From contig NC_087077.1 in assembly GCF_026151205.1 (NCBI RefSeq), positions 5,294,483-5,358,482 of the forward strand: a DNA stretch of 64,000 nucleotides, in the 5' to 3' direction. This document shows, in pieces, positions 1 through 14,600 of the stretch. The DNA comes from Bolinopsis microptera (Eukaryota; Ctenophora; Tentaculata; Lobata; Bolinopsidae). The notes beneath the pieces were generated by a model, which was not told the DNA's origin, did not search any database, and worked only from the letters and a program-made list of their open reading frames with translations. The position numbers and the translations under genes are program-made. The first letter of the stretch is position 1; every line of letters starts with the position of its first letter.

Positions 1-3000
1 AGACAGTAGCAGAACGTGTTCAACTACACGTGAGCTGTAATACACTAGCACTGTAGTATAGTCTACTACACCCCTCAATAGTTAGTAGTAAACTACCAAC
101 CTACATCAGAGAAGTATGTAGAGTGCGGACTACACGGCCCTGAACCCTTTATCGGGTCGTATAGGTGATACCGTACCATGCGGCAACCTTGAAGACATGG
201 CAGCCTGGCTTCGGGAAGTGTATGGTGGGTATTGTGCGGAGATATTATGCACTTATGACCGCCAAAAGGCCTGGGAGAGCATATATTGACTACGGGAAAT
301 GTATGTTATTTCTGTAAGAAATGCATGATTGTGGGTGATGATTTGGATTTGTGAACCAGTCAAGTGATGAATGATGTTTCAGGGTGATGAATTGTGGAAG
401 AGATCAACAGTTAACGGGAAGTAAATTCCGAAGATAACTGACGCTGGATGGAATTTGCGAGGAACTCGAAACAACAATAATTCATTATAAGAAATTATTG
501 GCACCTTCTTTAGGGACAAAATTACGGCACCAATGACCAAAGTTCAAAGCGATAAGTATGGAAATCGTTGTTCAAATGAAATTGTAGCACCTCAAAGAAT
601 TTAAAATTTTCGGTAACGATAGAAATATAGCAATTTTAAGTAGTGCAAATTGGATCGAATTATGAAAACTTTAGTACTTTTTATTTTGTCCTCATATATG
701 TCTGATGAATGGTCTGTTTCATGTGTCTATTATTAACAACGAAGGTGGAATTGCAGATCATTGTTCTTGCTAAAAATTAGAGCCTGTTAATTGGACAATG
801 AGCCGTGAAGAATGTGGAACAAAAAGAAAACAATTTAAGAAACCCTTCAATTCCTAATTCATGCAATTGATACAAGAATGGACTTAATCTGTCCGAAAAA
901 AAAACACGGGGTGGCATGAATGCATTCCCGACGGACATCATGATAGGATTCAGAAAATACCAGCAATTTCTGGGATATTATAATCGGTGTCTGTTTAGCT
1001 TCACCCAGCGTGGTTATTCAGCACTGTTTAATGTTTATTCTGAAAGGTCCTATAACAGATAACTATGAACAAGAATGAACTATACAACCAGAACACAAAT
1101 TCGAATCATCACTATTAATCAAAAGAACAATTTGTTCCAGCAAGAAGACAGATTGAGCCACGATATTTTTTAATTTTCCAAATACCAGAATTTTCTCAAA
1201 TATTTCAATCGCTGTCTATTTCACCTCCACCAGCAAGATTATGCAGCTCTTTTTATGATAAGGTCCTTTAAATACCATCGAATTCAAATGATAACCACAA
1301 ACTTAATCAAAAGAACAATTGGTTGCAGCAACAAGACTCCACACTGGGGGAAAATAACAGATAACACTAACTAACCAACAAACCCCAAATTTTCCACATA
1401 TTTGGTGGATTAGTAATGCACAAATATACGACAATTAAAAGAAGAACGGCGTCGAAATGAAACTTCATGTAAATCACGTCATGACCGATCACCCTCTTTG
1501 TGAAGAAACACGCCAAGAATGCAGGAAAACGGAACGTCAACAATCCTGGCACAACGCCAAAAATACCACAGCCCCTACAACATGTATAACAGAAGAATTA
1601 TAACCAGAGCGGGAAGGGGGGTAAAGAGTGAAGTTTGTGCTCCCTTCTGCATCATCTCTACACCAGTGGCCCGGGACTCCCTAATCACATTAAAAATAAC
1701 AAAACACATTAGATATAAGAAAACAAAAGGGTAATATCCACACGCTCTGTTGGGGTCCCTGATCCGATTAGAGTTCCCTTGTTTGTTACTTTACAGAGCT
1801 ACAGAACTACAGAACTGTTCCCTAGTTTGAAGTTACTCTATATAACCACACTCCACAGGGCACATACTTTAGTCTTAGTTCCCCTGTCTGAAGTTACCCT
1901 AAATTCATCGTTTTGTTCTCAAAGAACTGAACCTAAGATAAGCATAGGACAAGTTCAAAGTCAAACCAACAACTGATAATGTCAAAAGAAGAGGAGATAA
2001 GATAAGATCAAAGTAAAAATAGATTATCGATAAAAGGAGCAGCGATGTGAATCTGAAGACATGACATTTAAGGCATAAAGAGCCTGACATTTTGTGAAAT
2101 TGCCCAAAAAACATGAGGTTGTCAAATGTGAGTGAATAGTAATAAAGTTTCCGTTATCATGTTCTAGTTAAATAAGTAATAACACCCTGGTAATTACTGC
2201 AGGCTTCTTACCCTCTGATAAAAGACAGCTGCCAGAAAGTTCACATATGAATTGTTGAATATCACGAACACATTCTGAAATAAGTGGAGATGTGATGGAC
2301 AGTGCAGGGAATTTGTCTGGTTAAATGAAAGTTCGTGTTTTTCTTGCCTAAGTTGGAGAGAATTAAGCCGTCTAACTCGGGTATTCTGTTGCAGAGTGAG
2401 TTCCTGAATTTTGAGGGTATGTATTTAAAATCCTTGAAATTAGAACTCAGAACATGGCAACGAGATTTAAAAGTTTTATTAGCGTCCGGAATAGAATATA
2501 AATGAAGCACTTTAATTTTCAATAAAGGGTTAAGTGAGTTTAACAAACTTAATAGCTACCCTTCGTTGTGACTGCGGAGGATGGATAAATTAGATCAAAG
2601 TTGATCGAGAAAAGTTGTGGCTTTTCAGTTAGAACTAGCAAGGCATTATCCGAATGATCTATGAAATTGAGTTTGATTTGCAAGTAATTTCACAGTAGGA
2701 GCACTTTTATTTAATTACAAATATCCACCAAGGTGGTAAAAGCATTTCGTCTCGGATTGATGGATTTAGATCCGCCCTGAATGGTATCAGAAACCGCAGA
2801 GAAACCGCAGAGAAACCGCAGAGAACCAGTCATTGGAGGAAAATAGGTTGCATTTTGGGGCTTTTATATTTAGTGGACATGAGCTTCCATTATTTACTTT
2901 CTTTTAATAGGTCTGGTGATAAATGGGTAGAGTGGAATTGCATTAACAAAAATTATAGGAATGTTTCCGAAAGTAAAATGCACTTTATTCCTAAAACAGC

Positions 3001-4199
3001 CTAATTCTCCTCAAACTCGGACATCCGAAATCCTAACTCTATCTCACATTCTATATCATACCCGCTCTAAACAGTGAACTGTATATCCCTATTACTGAAT
3101 ACTATCACTATTTCTAAACTCTAACTCTATACCAACCACTATCCTTAACATTAAACCTAACAGTAACACCTTGGCTCCATAATATGAAAAACTTGTTTTA
3201 ATTCTAAATAAAGAGCTCGAATAAGGTCATGCCCATACCGTAGAAAAATTATTTCCAACGGCGAGAGATAAAAATTCATTACCACACCAAGACAGATAGG
3301 CGTAATGAAGTGTAACAACTTTTTAACCCACAGTCGACAGTGAGACGGCTCTACATGTACCAGCGGTTCTAATCTAATTTTCCACTTTACTATATTTAAC
3401 GAGGATCATTTCATGTGTGCGTGTGTACTTTATTAAAAAAGTGTCGCCCTCCAGTCGTTCAGTAAACTTCCAATTTTAATGTGATAACCTGTCCCTCCGC
3501 ATAACTGCCACATAACCTCCGCATGGGTATAATCCAGGGAGTACGGTTACATACCGGCTTTTGAAGCAAATTAAAAAATTAGAGGATTTCTCAACGCTCT
3601 CCGGGTTCTTATTTCTGGAAGCTTCACTGGTTTACTTTAAAAGTAACAATGTTTTTTATACGGTTCAAGAATCAGGTGAGCAGTGAAGCTTACTTTTAAA
3701 AGCGGGGTTGGACAAACAAGCGTCATACCCAAAAAAGTGAAGCAAATAGCGTTAATCTGAAAATTATAGTGACAGAAGGTGGACTATAGCAGCAGCAGCA
3801 ATGCATCAAGCTATTATTGACCACTGACTGACCGCAAAGAGTCAGCTGAAAAATTGTCAGTCAACTAAGTCAGAAGACAAACTGTATCGAGATGATTTCA
3901 CGAAACTACAGACCTCAGATCAGGTCATATCAGATCAGGCAACAAGACAGAACAATCCTTCCTTATCGTATCAGAAAGATTTCCCAGGTACGGGGTCCGG
4001 AAAACAACAAGTTAGATCCTGTTATAATATTATATCAGAAAGATATGCCAGGTATCTAATCGCAGGTATGTTAATAGTTAATAGTATGTAGTCCTGTTAT
4101 CAAGGAGGCAGCTGGAGCGTACTGTGGACCATATTATACTGGATCAATAACACTACACAATCTACTCACATCATATCAATAACTATGTAATATCAGCTG
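1..4199. other. Intergenic, no gene seen
   Basis: AT-rich. Apart from the diverged duplication at 953-1341 and three copies of a 12-bp unit (AAACCGCAGAG type, 2786-2826), I see no coding pattern, RNA gene or transposon ends. All ORFs here are short and unconserved. Confidence 0.6.
953..1341. repeat. Diverged tandem duplication (~225-bp unit)
   Basis: 953-1145 and 1182-1341 share AATACCAG-AATTTCT, TCGGTGTCTGTTT/TCGCTGTCTATTT, AAGGTCCT and AATCAAAAGAACAATT in the same order, with much divergence. No coding sequence. Confidence 0.6.
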
Positions 4200-4239
4200 C
4201 TATGTCGAGCATTTTATTAAAGGCGCCAAACGCTCGCCT

Positions 4240-4314
4240 CCAATCAGATCGCCTGACCAGTTTATATTCCACCGATAAGAGTCGGCGGGTAATATCACGT
4301 GACCGAGCACCAAT
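4240..4314. promoter_or_regulatory. CCAAT boxes flanking a TCACGTGA palindrome
   Basis: CCAAT at 4240 and 4310, with ATCACGTGACC between (about 4293-4303) and a GGCGGG-like stretch. Confidence 0.35.
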
Positions 4315-5300
4315 AGAGAAATAATAGGGCGGGTGGAGTATTGGTAGGAAATGTTTGCTGCTCTCCTATTGTGTGGGATATTAAATATTTGGCAATAACC
4401 AGTTGTTTAGAAAGGTGCCCGTGTTTCTCGCTTTTATCTCACTTCCTGGATGGAGTGAAAATGCCAGTAAAATTCGATCACACTTCATTGGTAATTACCT
4501 TCATTTCCACTCTACTTCCCAGCAAATCTATTCAATCTACTCGCTGCTCTAAATATTGGTTAATCAACGAAAATCAACTCGCAAACAACGAAATTCAAGC
4601 TTTAACGACGGTGAAGACTAATATGATGAAGGTCACCGCAAAAAATTAACAAGGCAATCAGCCAAAACTCAGCCGACTCGGTCAACTGTTGAGCTGTCGG
4701 GATATTGATACCCCTAACAGGATCAAATAAAAGAGCGGCGTGTCAAGGAAACAAACCTACCTCAAAGCAATATGGACACAAGCAATGTTATAAATAGAAC
4801 TTTAAACGTCCTTTATGTAATCAAATCACAAGAATAAAATAAGATTTACGGAGCTGCTCCCTACAACACGGAGGATAACCTGAACCTGACTAGGAGAAGT
4901 CCTCAAAACAAGCAGAGTACTCCGGACACCAAACAAGCTAAACATCTCGTTAAGGTGACGTCATGTGTTGAAGTGTGTATCACAGCTATAAGGATGGTAG
5001 TGTAAGCTAAATATAGTGAATGACTGCATAGCTTGTCACGTGGGCGCTTACTGTGAAAAGAAATCCACAGAGCAGGAGGAGGATGATGATTTCCCGGAAA
5101 TGACAACAAGTTGGTGGTGATCTGTACCCGGGGAGAATGAGTGGTGTGGAGGGGTTTGAGAGGAGAAGGGGCGAGAGGGATGAGGTAAACATCTGTCAGT
5201 TCGGGGAGCTATCTCAACTACCAGGAAATCATATATAGACCCTTAAACTGGGGGTCACGTGATGCAAATCGAGATCTTGTGACCCAAATGCGGCGTGTTG

Positions 5301-5477
5301 ATTGGCTGACAAGCTTGGAGGTTACCTGGGATTGGCTGATATATTGAGAGGGTGCCAGGATTTAGAAGGTTAGAATATATAGACTCTTGAGATGAGCTCA
5401 CGTGTATTATCGTTAAGAATAGGCGTCAAATGGTTCACACTGATTGGTTCACACGAAATTGTTTATCTCATGATTGG
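5301..5477. promoter_or_regulatory. Two pairs of inverted CCAAT boxes, each 30 bp apart
   Basis: ATTGG at 5301 and 5331, and at 5443 and 5473. GTCACGTGAT lies just upstream (about 5254-5263). No recognisable gene follows on either side. Confidence 0.45.
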
Positions 5478-7353
5478 TCAATGAAAGGATGAGAAAGAGG
5501 AGGCGATTGTCTGGGCTATGGTGACTATGATCTGACAATTCTCACGCCGTGTAGTTGGTCGGACCACAGTTCATTACAAGTTCATTACAAATGTGAGTAG
5601 TTTTACAATTGTGAGTAGTTTAAAAATGACAGTTAAGAAGAGTAAAAGACCGAGTTTTATTTAAAATTATCTTGAAAAGGAAGTTTTAAGACGCCGAGCT
5701 ATAGACATAAAACTCGCAGCAAGATTAATAATTACAAATCTAGAAACATAATACTAGAAATGAAATTCTAATATAGTGTACTGTATACAGTAATTGCACA
5801 ACGATAAGCGCACCACCCCACCCAAAAACCAAATCTAGAAATGAGTCAATAAAACCAATCTACCTCTGAAGCGAGCACATTCCAGAGCACAAATAAAGGG
5901 CAGTACAAGTCCCGTGGTAGTCAGAAAACTATAGACGTGTATTACACCAGCGGTCAGAGGGACACTGTGAGACTACACCGTGATGTACAATGTATTGTTA
6001 GATAATAAGGAAAGATTGGTGGGGTACTGGGAGACTTTAATGCGGTTACCTACTACTATACCCTCTAGGGATATACCATGACATGCTGAGGTATGTGGAA
6101 GTGGGGTTGAGGTATGTGGTAGTGTGGTTGAACGACGTCAGTGAGCTGCTAAATCGTTGACACGATCGTCATTTGGGTAGACAGAAAACAGTTGACGCTA
6201 GCGTTGAGCAGTGAGGCAGAAAAATTTGAGCGTTTCGTTTGATTTTGGTGGATTACAGTGTCAGTACATTCTTGAGAAAATACCTAGGATACCATTCTAC
6301 GAATTCGGAATGAAATACCACGAAAAGAACTCAACTCAAACGAATAACTGTAACAAGATTTGGAAAATGAAGCCATAGTTGAACAAGTTTTACAAAACTT
6401 TAAAGTACAGCTAATCATCCTGTCTGCACGACGGTTCTTTGATTTATAAATTAGAGCGCGAATCAGAGCACAATTTGGTAAATTAAACCTGTATAATAAC
6501 CCCCCGTCAGCAAAACAATCTGCCCCTCAAAACTAATCAACCAAATGAGAGTGGAGCCGTCACAAATCTTCCAAAAGAGGAGCTAACCACAACAACAACA
6601 GCTTGTGTGTAGAGCCTCCAAATATCAGACTTGAGACTACTACAACTGCTTGAAAACCATAGGAAGAAGGAGGGGCAAACCGCAAACATTTCCATACGCT
6701 CTCCAAACAACCTGAGATAAGCTCCTTGAACTGTAACAGTAGACTAAAGGTTAAACTATAAATAAGTTCCTTCAGCTATAACAGATGAGCTCCTTAAAAA
6801 AGTGGGAGTTGGCCAGCAAAGTGGGAGGTGGTCTGCAAGCACGTGCAACATATTAAATCATGTCTGGATGTATCGGCAGCCTACAGCTTACAATACAATA
6901 AGCATAATAATTAACAGCAAGAATAAAGAGAATGTAGAACAAAGTCAGAACAATGAGACATTGAACTGTTAAGGTGTTTGTTAGAAACTTTAATTGTCGT
7001 TACAGCTGCATCATTATCGGTCTTAATGGACGGTGATCATGCAACGATATTGAGAGATCTCACGAGAGAGTAGAGACGTAAAGCTTGGAGATTTAATCAT
7101 CGTTCGTGGGTGGCGACTTGCGTATTATATGCACATACGACGTTTGAATAGCTTAATTTTAATTATAAATGAGAAGAGTAAATATATGAAAAACAAAGAG
7201 GTCATTGTAAAATAGAACAAAAAGAGCTAGCTGTGATGTTTGTGAGAATAGTTCAAACAGCAAGGCCTCCAACATTCGCTACATTGACTACGCGTCTGCT
7301 TTAATTATGTTTTAGGTAGTTATCGAACGTCTATACACACAGACCAAGCAATC

Positions 7354-7444
7354 AGCCAATCAGGCGTTCTGGATCTGGTCAGGTGGTTCTAATTAGCCAA
7401 TCAAGCGGCGGGACTCAATCACGTGGTTAGAATCAGCCAATCAG
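7354..7444. promoter_or_regulatory. Triple CCAAT-box cluster with E-box
   Basis: AGCCAATCA occurs at 7354, 7395 and 7435, so CCAAT cores are 41 and 40 bases apart, with CACGTG at about 7421. Regularly spaced NF-Y sites mark animal promoters. No gene is evident nearby, so the target is unknown. Confidence 0.5.
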
Positions 7445-9613
7445 CGTTGAGCTGTTTCGCGACAATCCCAAGCGCTAGTAGGATGTGCGGACCTTCCTTC
7501 TAGTTGAACTGAGTGCAAGTAATCTGGCTGCCAAATTGGTGAAATATATCGCACCATAAACCCAAATCCGGAGGATAATATCCCACAAACTAAGTAATTG
7601 TTGTTCTGGGAGTCAAATTAACGAGAAATATACCGCAGATCCGCTAAATTAGCTAAATTCGTTAATTTAACTAATATTTGGAGTTTGAAAGTGTAAAATG
7701 TGGAGGGTACATGTGGTGTTAATTGGCTCTCAAGGAAGGGGCTGTATGTCAATTAGGCTCATCTTATACATTGTGTCATTACCAAACTAGGTTCAGGAAA
7801 TTGTTTAAATCTCATCAATTAACAAGAATTTCGCCGCGGTTAAACCACGCACGATCAATTTTCCCTACCATGTACTTGTACCATTAATTCTTTAGAGTGA
7901 AAAGTGTGACTGGAAAAAAGTGCACCATATTTACATACTATATTTTTTATAAATGAGTGGGATTCGTGCATGGTAAAAATTGACGATTTATTTGACCAAT
8001 GCAGCGCCGCGCATCAACAATAAATGAATCCATAAAATTGCGGAAAATAACTTTGCGAAGGATGAATTTCACTGTAATTAATTAACACATGGCTAGCGTC
8101 GCGCGCAGCTTAACAGACGCTTCCTATACACTTAATTATAGGGGAGTGGTCTATATTTCGAAGGAGCAGACTTTTGTCATCATCGCAGGTCCATCGGGCC
8201 ACCTCATATATCCAAACCCGATTACTTATTCCCTACGATCTTTTTGCCTTCGGCAAGAGTAGGGAAAAAAATTTTGCCTGGTTTTAATGATTTAATGGCC
8301 ATTAATTGGAACATGAGGCAGGTAAATTACCTCCTGATTCAGAGATAAAAACTCTTAAACACAAAATAACAGAAAATGATAAGACAGCCTGTCATAGCAA
8401 AAGTCCGGACTATCTGAACTCAGAAGTGAGAGTAAAGTTGCGCTGAATAAATTAGTCTCTAACAACAGTGTTACAGAGGATCATCACCAGAATCATTACA
8501 TATCCAGACAGCGCACTGTCACAACCCTCCCGGACCTTATTTAAAATCTCCACTCTGCGATCAAGGACAAAATTAGGGAAACTAAGTTTCAATAAACTCG
8601 AGATGTAACCAGCAATTGGACGGAAATCTGAATGTGCAACAGCTGTATCAAGCGCGAACGCACAGGATCTTTATTTAACGGAAAAACCGATTATACAGAT
8701 CGGTTGCGAATAGCCCAAGACCTTTTCGAGACATGCGAATAGTTGTTAATGTTAATATCCGTAATAATAACGATTATTAAACGTTCTTTTCTTTAATCTA
8801 AGCGCTGTATTCGTACGAGGTTGGCAGAGTTTGTTGTGTATTAAGTAGCTCTTTAAATATAATTAGGCATTATCTCTACCTCAGCACTAAAGAGAGACAT
8901 GGCAGGATATCTTAGGAGGGCGTTATAATGTGCTAGTACTTAGCACTATTATCAGGTAGAAGCAAGTGTACTAGACATGTAGCGGGGGTCCTAAAACTGT
9001 ACAATTCTTAATATAACTCGTACTTTAAGCTTGGCAACTACAAGGGTAGTCGAGGCATCATTATAGATATGAAGGACTGTTCCATCAGAGTTCTATACGG
9101 ATACCGAACATGTGATATGAAACTGAATATATAGTTCTGGTGAGTGGTGGAATATTCAATGTTCAATAATCTGGCAGCTGGTGTCGAAACTTGAATCGAA
9201 AGTGGGAATTGTATGACCATCTGTTTTTTTACAGCTGTGACTCCGCCTTGAAATATAATATCTAACATCTGATGTATTAATAATGGAATCATACAATATT
9301 TGAATGGACTTTCTTTCTAGATGAATTGAAATTGTTCGGCGAGGCTATCAAAAATATCCCTCAATAAAAACAGGGAAATAAAAGTAGCATCCTAACAATA
9401 ACCCTATTGATAATGCGTATTACTATTATCCCCTCTATAATGTACCATAGTAGGGTACATACTATCAGTGGTATCTCGTAAGCCTTAGTTGACTAGGACT
9501 ATAAATTATATATAAATATATATATAATATATAATATATATATGATATAACTTGACCGTTATGATTGATACAGGACGAATATTATTGGCGGGGGGAGATA
9601 TATTATTAATACC

Positions 9614-9646
9614 GTCTGGTCACTAATATAATATTAGTGACCAGAC
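9614..9646. repeat. 33-bp perfect palindrome
   Basis: Sixteen-base arms (GTCTGGTCACTAATAT) around a single A. Lies in a stretch with many TAATACCGTCT fragments; could be a cruciform or a transposon footprint. Confidence 0.85.
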
Positions 9647-10275
9647 ACCAGACATGGTTGATACTTAGTGCTTTAGCTAATATGTAAGTAACGATATAAT
9701 ACCAGGTGCTACTAATAATAATATCTGATATACTAATTATGTGTATTAATTATGTGCGAGTAATACCGTCTAGCCGCCCCTATATTGATATCTCAGTGAG
9801 ATGGGTACTATTACTAGCAAACTAGCTAGAAGACATAAGGGTATCAAATACTATAAGGATACTTATTGCTATTGGAGCAGGAAGACCCTTTAATTTTCTG
9901 TGATAAAATGAGTAGAAGTTGAGAATGATATCGGTGCCAGAGCAAGGACAGCTTTATCTTCAATAAACACTTGCCAATGTGGATCCGATAAGAAGATGAG
10001 ATAAAGAAACATGTTTCCTGTTTCCTGCTTTGAAAATACTTGTGAGCAGATAGGAGAGATGCTACATAGCGGGTTGGATGATAATGATAGCAAGGGGAGT
10101 AACAATAAGGAGAACCAATTAATATTACAAATGGTTAACGAATATTACTACCAGTGCATTTGACTGCCATATTGATAGTAACGAATTAGCATACTAAACA
10201 CTATTTGCATAAGTAGTAGCTATATATGGGCCACCCAACGTCACAACTTAACCGTGTGCTGTATTTATTCATAAT

Positions 10276-10385
10276 ACCACCTCCTCCTTTCAATAATACT
10301 TGCCCACCTCCTCCTTTCAATAATACTTGCCCACCTCCTCCTTTCAATAATGCAGTTCACCTCCTCCTTTCAATAATGCAGTTCT
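10276..10385 (+). repeat. 27-bp minisatellite, four copies
   Basis: Units CCACCTCCTCCTTTCAATAA plus a TACTTGC or TGCAGTT tail. Pyrimidine-rich, no gene nearby. Confidence 0.85.
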
Positions 10386-11091
10386 CTAAATTGTCGAGCT
10401 TCAAATCATCAGCCGCGTGCTATAAGACAGAGTGACAGAGTGACAGCGTCAAATGTTTTGTCGTACAAAAAGCAAGCAATCATAATTAACAATTATGGAC
10501 ATTATGATTGTAATAAGCAATAGGATAAATACTTAATAAAAGGACTATACTAGTGAGTACAAGGAATACATTGTGCGTGACATTCAATAAAATCATAAAG
10601 TTATAATATAAAGGCATAACGTAGCTACCTTACATAACAGTTTATTAAATCAGGCAGATAAGAGTAAGGGCTCGATTACTAAAGCGTGCAGAACCTCAAA
10701 ATTGTATTTTTTTTGTAACGTAACACGATAAAAACGATAATTTAATGAAAACAATTTGGGTTAATTTGAGCTGGAAGGACAATTCAGGTTTTGGAATGAA
10801 CCCTGAACTCCTGGATAGGTTCTGTAGAACTTAGACTTTATGTTAAATGTACTGAAGTTGAAGATAAACCATTTTAATACATATTACATTCATTGTGAGT
10901 ATGAACATGATGTTGATAATTAAAACTTGATTTCGCTCATCACTACTAGACTCTGCTCCGAAGTTAGCAGCAATGTCCTGAGCAAAAAAGCAAAACAACA
11001 CTTTTGGGGAGTAAACAGTTACGCAAACTATACACACTGGAGCAGCTGTACACTCACAATATGAACTGTAAAACACTCGCCCTACCAAACA

Positions 11092-11151
11092 CCAATCACA
11101 ACAAGGAACACCTTGGAGTAGCCAATCAGAGCACAGGAAAACACCCACGTG
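11092..11151. promoter_or_regulatory. CCAAT pair (30 bp apart) plus CACGTG
   Basis: CCAAT at 11092 and 11122, E-box CACGTG at 11146-11151. Same spacing as the cluster at 5301-5477. Confidence 0.4.
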
Positions 11152-11600
11152 GCACGGAAAACACAGTTCCTGTTGTCGAGGCAACCATGACCAACCCTGG
11201 GTGGCTACATCACCCGATTTGATGGGCTGCAGAGTCGGGATACAAACTAGATATAACTCCGCAACCAATTCTCCACCAGATTGGCCTAATTATAATTTAT
11301 ACCAAAACCGATGCTCACAAGACAAAATCTCTCAATCAGGTGCCAGTTTCCGCCACGTTTTACCGCATAACACACAGCCTCACCACCTCATCACGCCTCC
11401 CCAATATCAGCCCACCAGCCAGCTGTGGACATGAACCAGCTCTCAGTTCCAGAATATTCTAACCGCTTTGTCCGGCAAGCAGCGGAGAGCTGGCCACTCA
11501 GGTGAGGGAGGCGGGGTCACTGCCCGCAACTCGTACTGAACATAGCAGGGGTAGGCGGTGCTTAGCGCCAATTGGCGTGGAGGGGGGAATGTTAAGTGAA

Positions 11601-14600
11601 TAGCATAATGAGGATTAAATAAGTTTCTATTTCAATATAATGAGTCAATGCAGGCAAATGCGGACGGAGGAATGTGGCGGGAATATCTGAAAAGCGGGAA
11701 TGTCAGAACCTAAAAGAGTTGGTGATGTGGGGGATAACAGAGGTGGCTGGAGGGAACTTATGTTTGCAACTAAGTGACAAATGTGCTGAGCAAATAATCT
11801 CAGTCCCCTGAGAAAGTGAGGTATTGTGTTAGGTAGACATGGAACCCGTACGAGGCAGAGTTTTGGAACATTGCCAGATAGTGGGGACCACGAGATCAGC
11901 TCACACTTTCGTTAACTGAACGAATTTCTTTGTGACCGCAATTACAGAACTTTTAAAAGATTGGACTGTCAACCTGATTAAAAGAATAAGAAGCAGGATT
12001 GCCAATTCAATAAACTCGAGGCACATCCTCACGAGTTTTCAGTGCTACTTTGGAAGAAGAGGTACAATCGTTCTATTTAGGTCTGCTTTATATACCCTGA
12101 CAGATCCAACAGCTGACTATTCCAACAATAGTATTATAATTAATTAAAGATCGGAAAACAATGTCACAATGCTATTATGGCGGATGAAAACGACTAGAAT
12201 GAGGAATAATAACTGGTCGAATCAAGCATTTACTTAGCTGTTAATCTGAAATCCTAATAGTGTATTGTTTTCATTTCTCCTTTATGGTTGGTCGATTTAT
12301 TTAAAATTATCAAAAATACGGAAAAATGTGTTTCAAAAGAAGAACTTAATAAATATCAGCGTTAAGTGTTAAAGGATGAGAACCATAAATGATCAAGATT
12401 CTCCAATTCAATACATATAATGTGAATGAATATTCTGTTCATTCGTAATGACAGCTTCCATCAACAAAAACTTGGTAAGATATATATTATATAAGTATAT
12501 TTTATGTGTATATTAGTATATTTTATTTTTAGTAAAACACGACATAAATGTTTTGCAGATGTTTAAGCAAATACGTAAGAACAACGTGTGTACACATAAA
12601 ATTGTAAACAATAAAGTGAATATGAGCAACAGCACATTTTAAATAAACATTAACGGTCATCAAAGACAAGCTGCACAGGCACTGCACAACTACACTTCAT
12701 GAACACTACCAACTACACTTTATGAACTGACACCAAAACAAATATTGAGCGTAACTTGTATCCAGTACATATACCATTGAAGCTGGTCAGGCGGTGCAGA
12801 TTTTCAATAACTTGTGACTGTTCCAACAACCTACCAATAACAATGTTCCTGCGTGAATCCCCCCTCCAAGGAGTCTCCAAGACGGGGCTAATTTATGAAT
12901 TTAAAGGACAACAATTAGCGTACTCAGAATCAGAAAATAAAATAATTAAGTAAAGATTAAAAGGAGTATGGAATGATTATGAAGATGAGATTAAAAGAAT
13001 GAACATGGATTGATTACGAGAAAAAATAATGAATATGTGGGGTTTCTAAAACGTTTAACAAGCTAGTCAAGAAGTCGCCAAAAACTAGATTTATCAAGAT
13101 GAAAATTACATTACCGGCATTAACTGGAGCAAATATTTAATTGTAACGGGCAAAATAAAGTACGGGGGAACGGAAAATGAAATTACAGAGGTTAAAAACG
13201 AAGTAGGGGAAAAGAAACGGGCTGCACATTACAAAACATGTGAAAAATGAAAACAACTACACGCTGTTAAAAGAGTGGCCGGAACTCGACAATGTTTGCC
13301 GAATGGAAGAATCACACGGATTCTGACTGTTTTTACTTTCAGAGAGTCAACTAGCGGAAGGTTCGGAGTGTCCGGAGTCCCGTGCACAGAGGTTGCAGAA
13401 TGTGACCACATGGAAGCGGTGGTGGTGGCCTGCATATCTCCAGATTTGAGTTTAGGAATTTTGACTACATATTTTACGAGGGCAAGAGTGACTGTGTGTT
13501 TGTCATGCGCATTATACGACGAGTAGAGACGAGTAAACAAATTATCCTCAGTTGTAAGAATCTGTCACGACTCATGGTCCGATGTCTTTGAAATAAATAT
13601 GAGCATAAATGAATAAATCCACATAAAAAGACGTTGAGATCAATAACTGTATCGTAATCGTACGCAACCCCCCATGTAAAGTGTATGGCATGCATACGAA
13701 TCTCCAATCCTCCGGAGGAAATCCAAAATAGCAACTCACACAAATTAAAACGGATTTCCGAAATAGCAGACAAATAAGAGATTAAAATATTTCCCATCAC
13801 GGATTTCCAGCTCACGATAAGACCCACGTGACCCGACAATCTACGAGCACGTATAGAGCTGAGGGAGAGAAAGAAACTCTAACAGACCATGCATGCAATC
13901 TACAGTATTAAAGTATCGCCATTATAAAAGCTTTGCGTATTCCCTTATATGGAATAATCGCGGCTCCCTGTGCTCGTTCTCAAGTGTAGAGCACAAGCAG
14001 TGAAGTTCAAACAGAAATGAAACGAAATGAAGAGAAGGTAGCTAGTGCACGGGGCTTGGTTCATCATCTGAAGACCCAAAAAAAGTTGTTTGGTTATTAG
14101 AGCGGAGATCAAAGAAACGGAATTAGGAGAATTTACAGAGAAAAGTAATCACTGAATCGTAAATTGTTAATCAGGCTCCATAAATAGAATTATAGTCCAT
14201 CACATGCTCTCTCCGCACAATTCACACAATAAAATAGGTCAATCTTAGGATCCCGATGAGGACTGTTCAAATTATTTGATTCGATCTCACAACATCGTGC
14301 AATCTAACGGCTCTCTGATCAGCTGTCTGCTGTCAGACGAGTGCTGGACACTGTGCACAGTGCACTTGTAGAAATGTTCAATCCTGTTCATAAATCATAG
14401 TTGGCGGGATACCAAATACCAATTATCCATTCTAGCGACTTAGCAGGAAATTTACAAAAACGTTTAAATTTCAAAGACTGTAAAACTGAAATAGTTACAA
14501 TATTCAGTAATCACAAATTAGACCCGTGAAAAATCAGACATCTCGCAATGGCACAAATTAGAAGAGATTAGGGATTGGGAATGCTAACTCTGGAAGGACC

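Larger units (their letters stand above)
4200..11600. other. Gene-poor stretch with promoter-like clusters
   Basis: Holds four CCAAT/E-box clusters (listed separately), AT-dinucleotide runs (9485-9545), the 33-bp palindrome and the 27-bp minisatellite. The 141-codon minus ORF at 10843-11268 has no family features and overlaps a CCAAT cluster, so I do not call it a gene. Confidence 0.5.

Noticed and set aside
10843..11268. 141-codon minus-strand ORF, Cys-rich
   Set aside because: No recognisable domain, no conserved-looking segments, and it covers a CCAAT/E-box cluster read in reverse.
13229..13540. ORFs on both strands at the same place
   Set aside because: Mutual shadows of about equal length without any recognisable motif.
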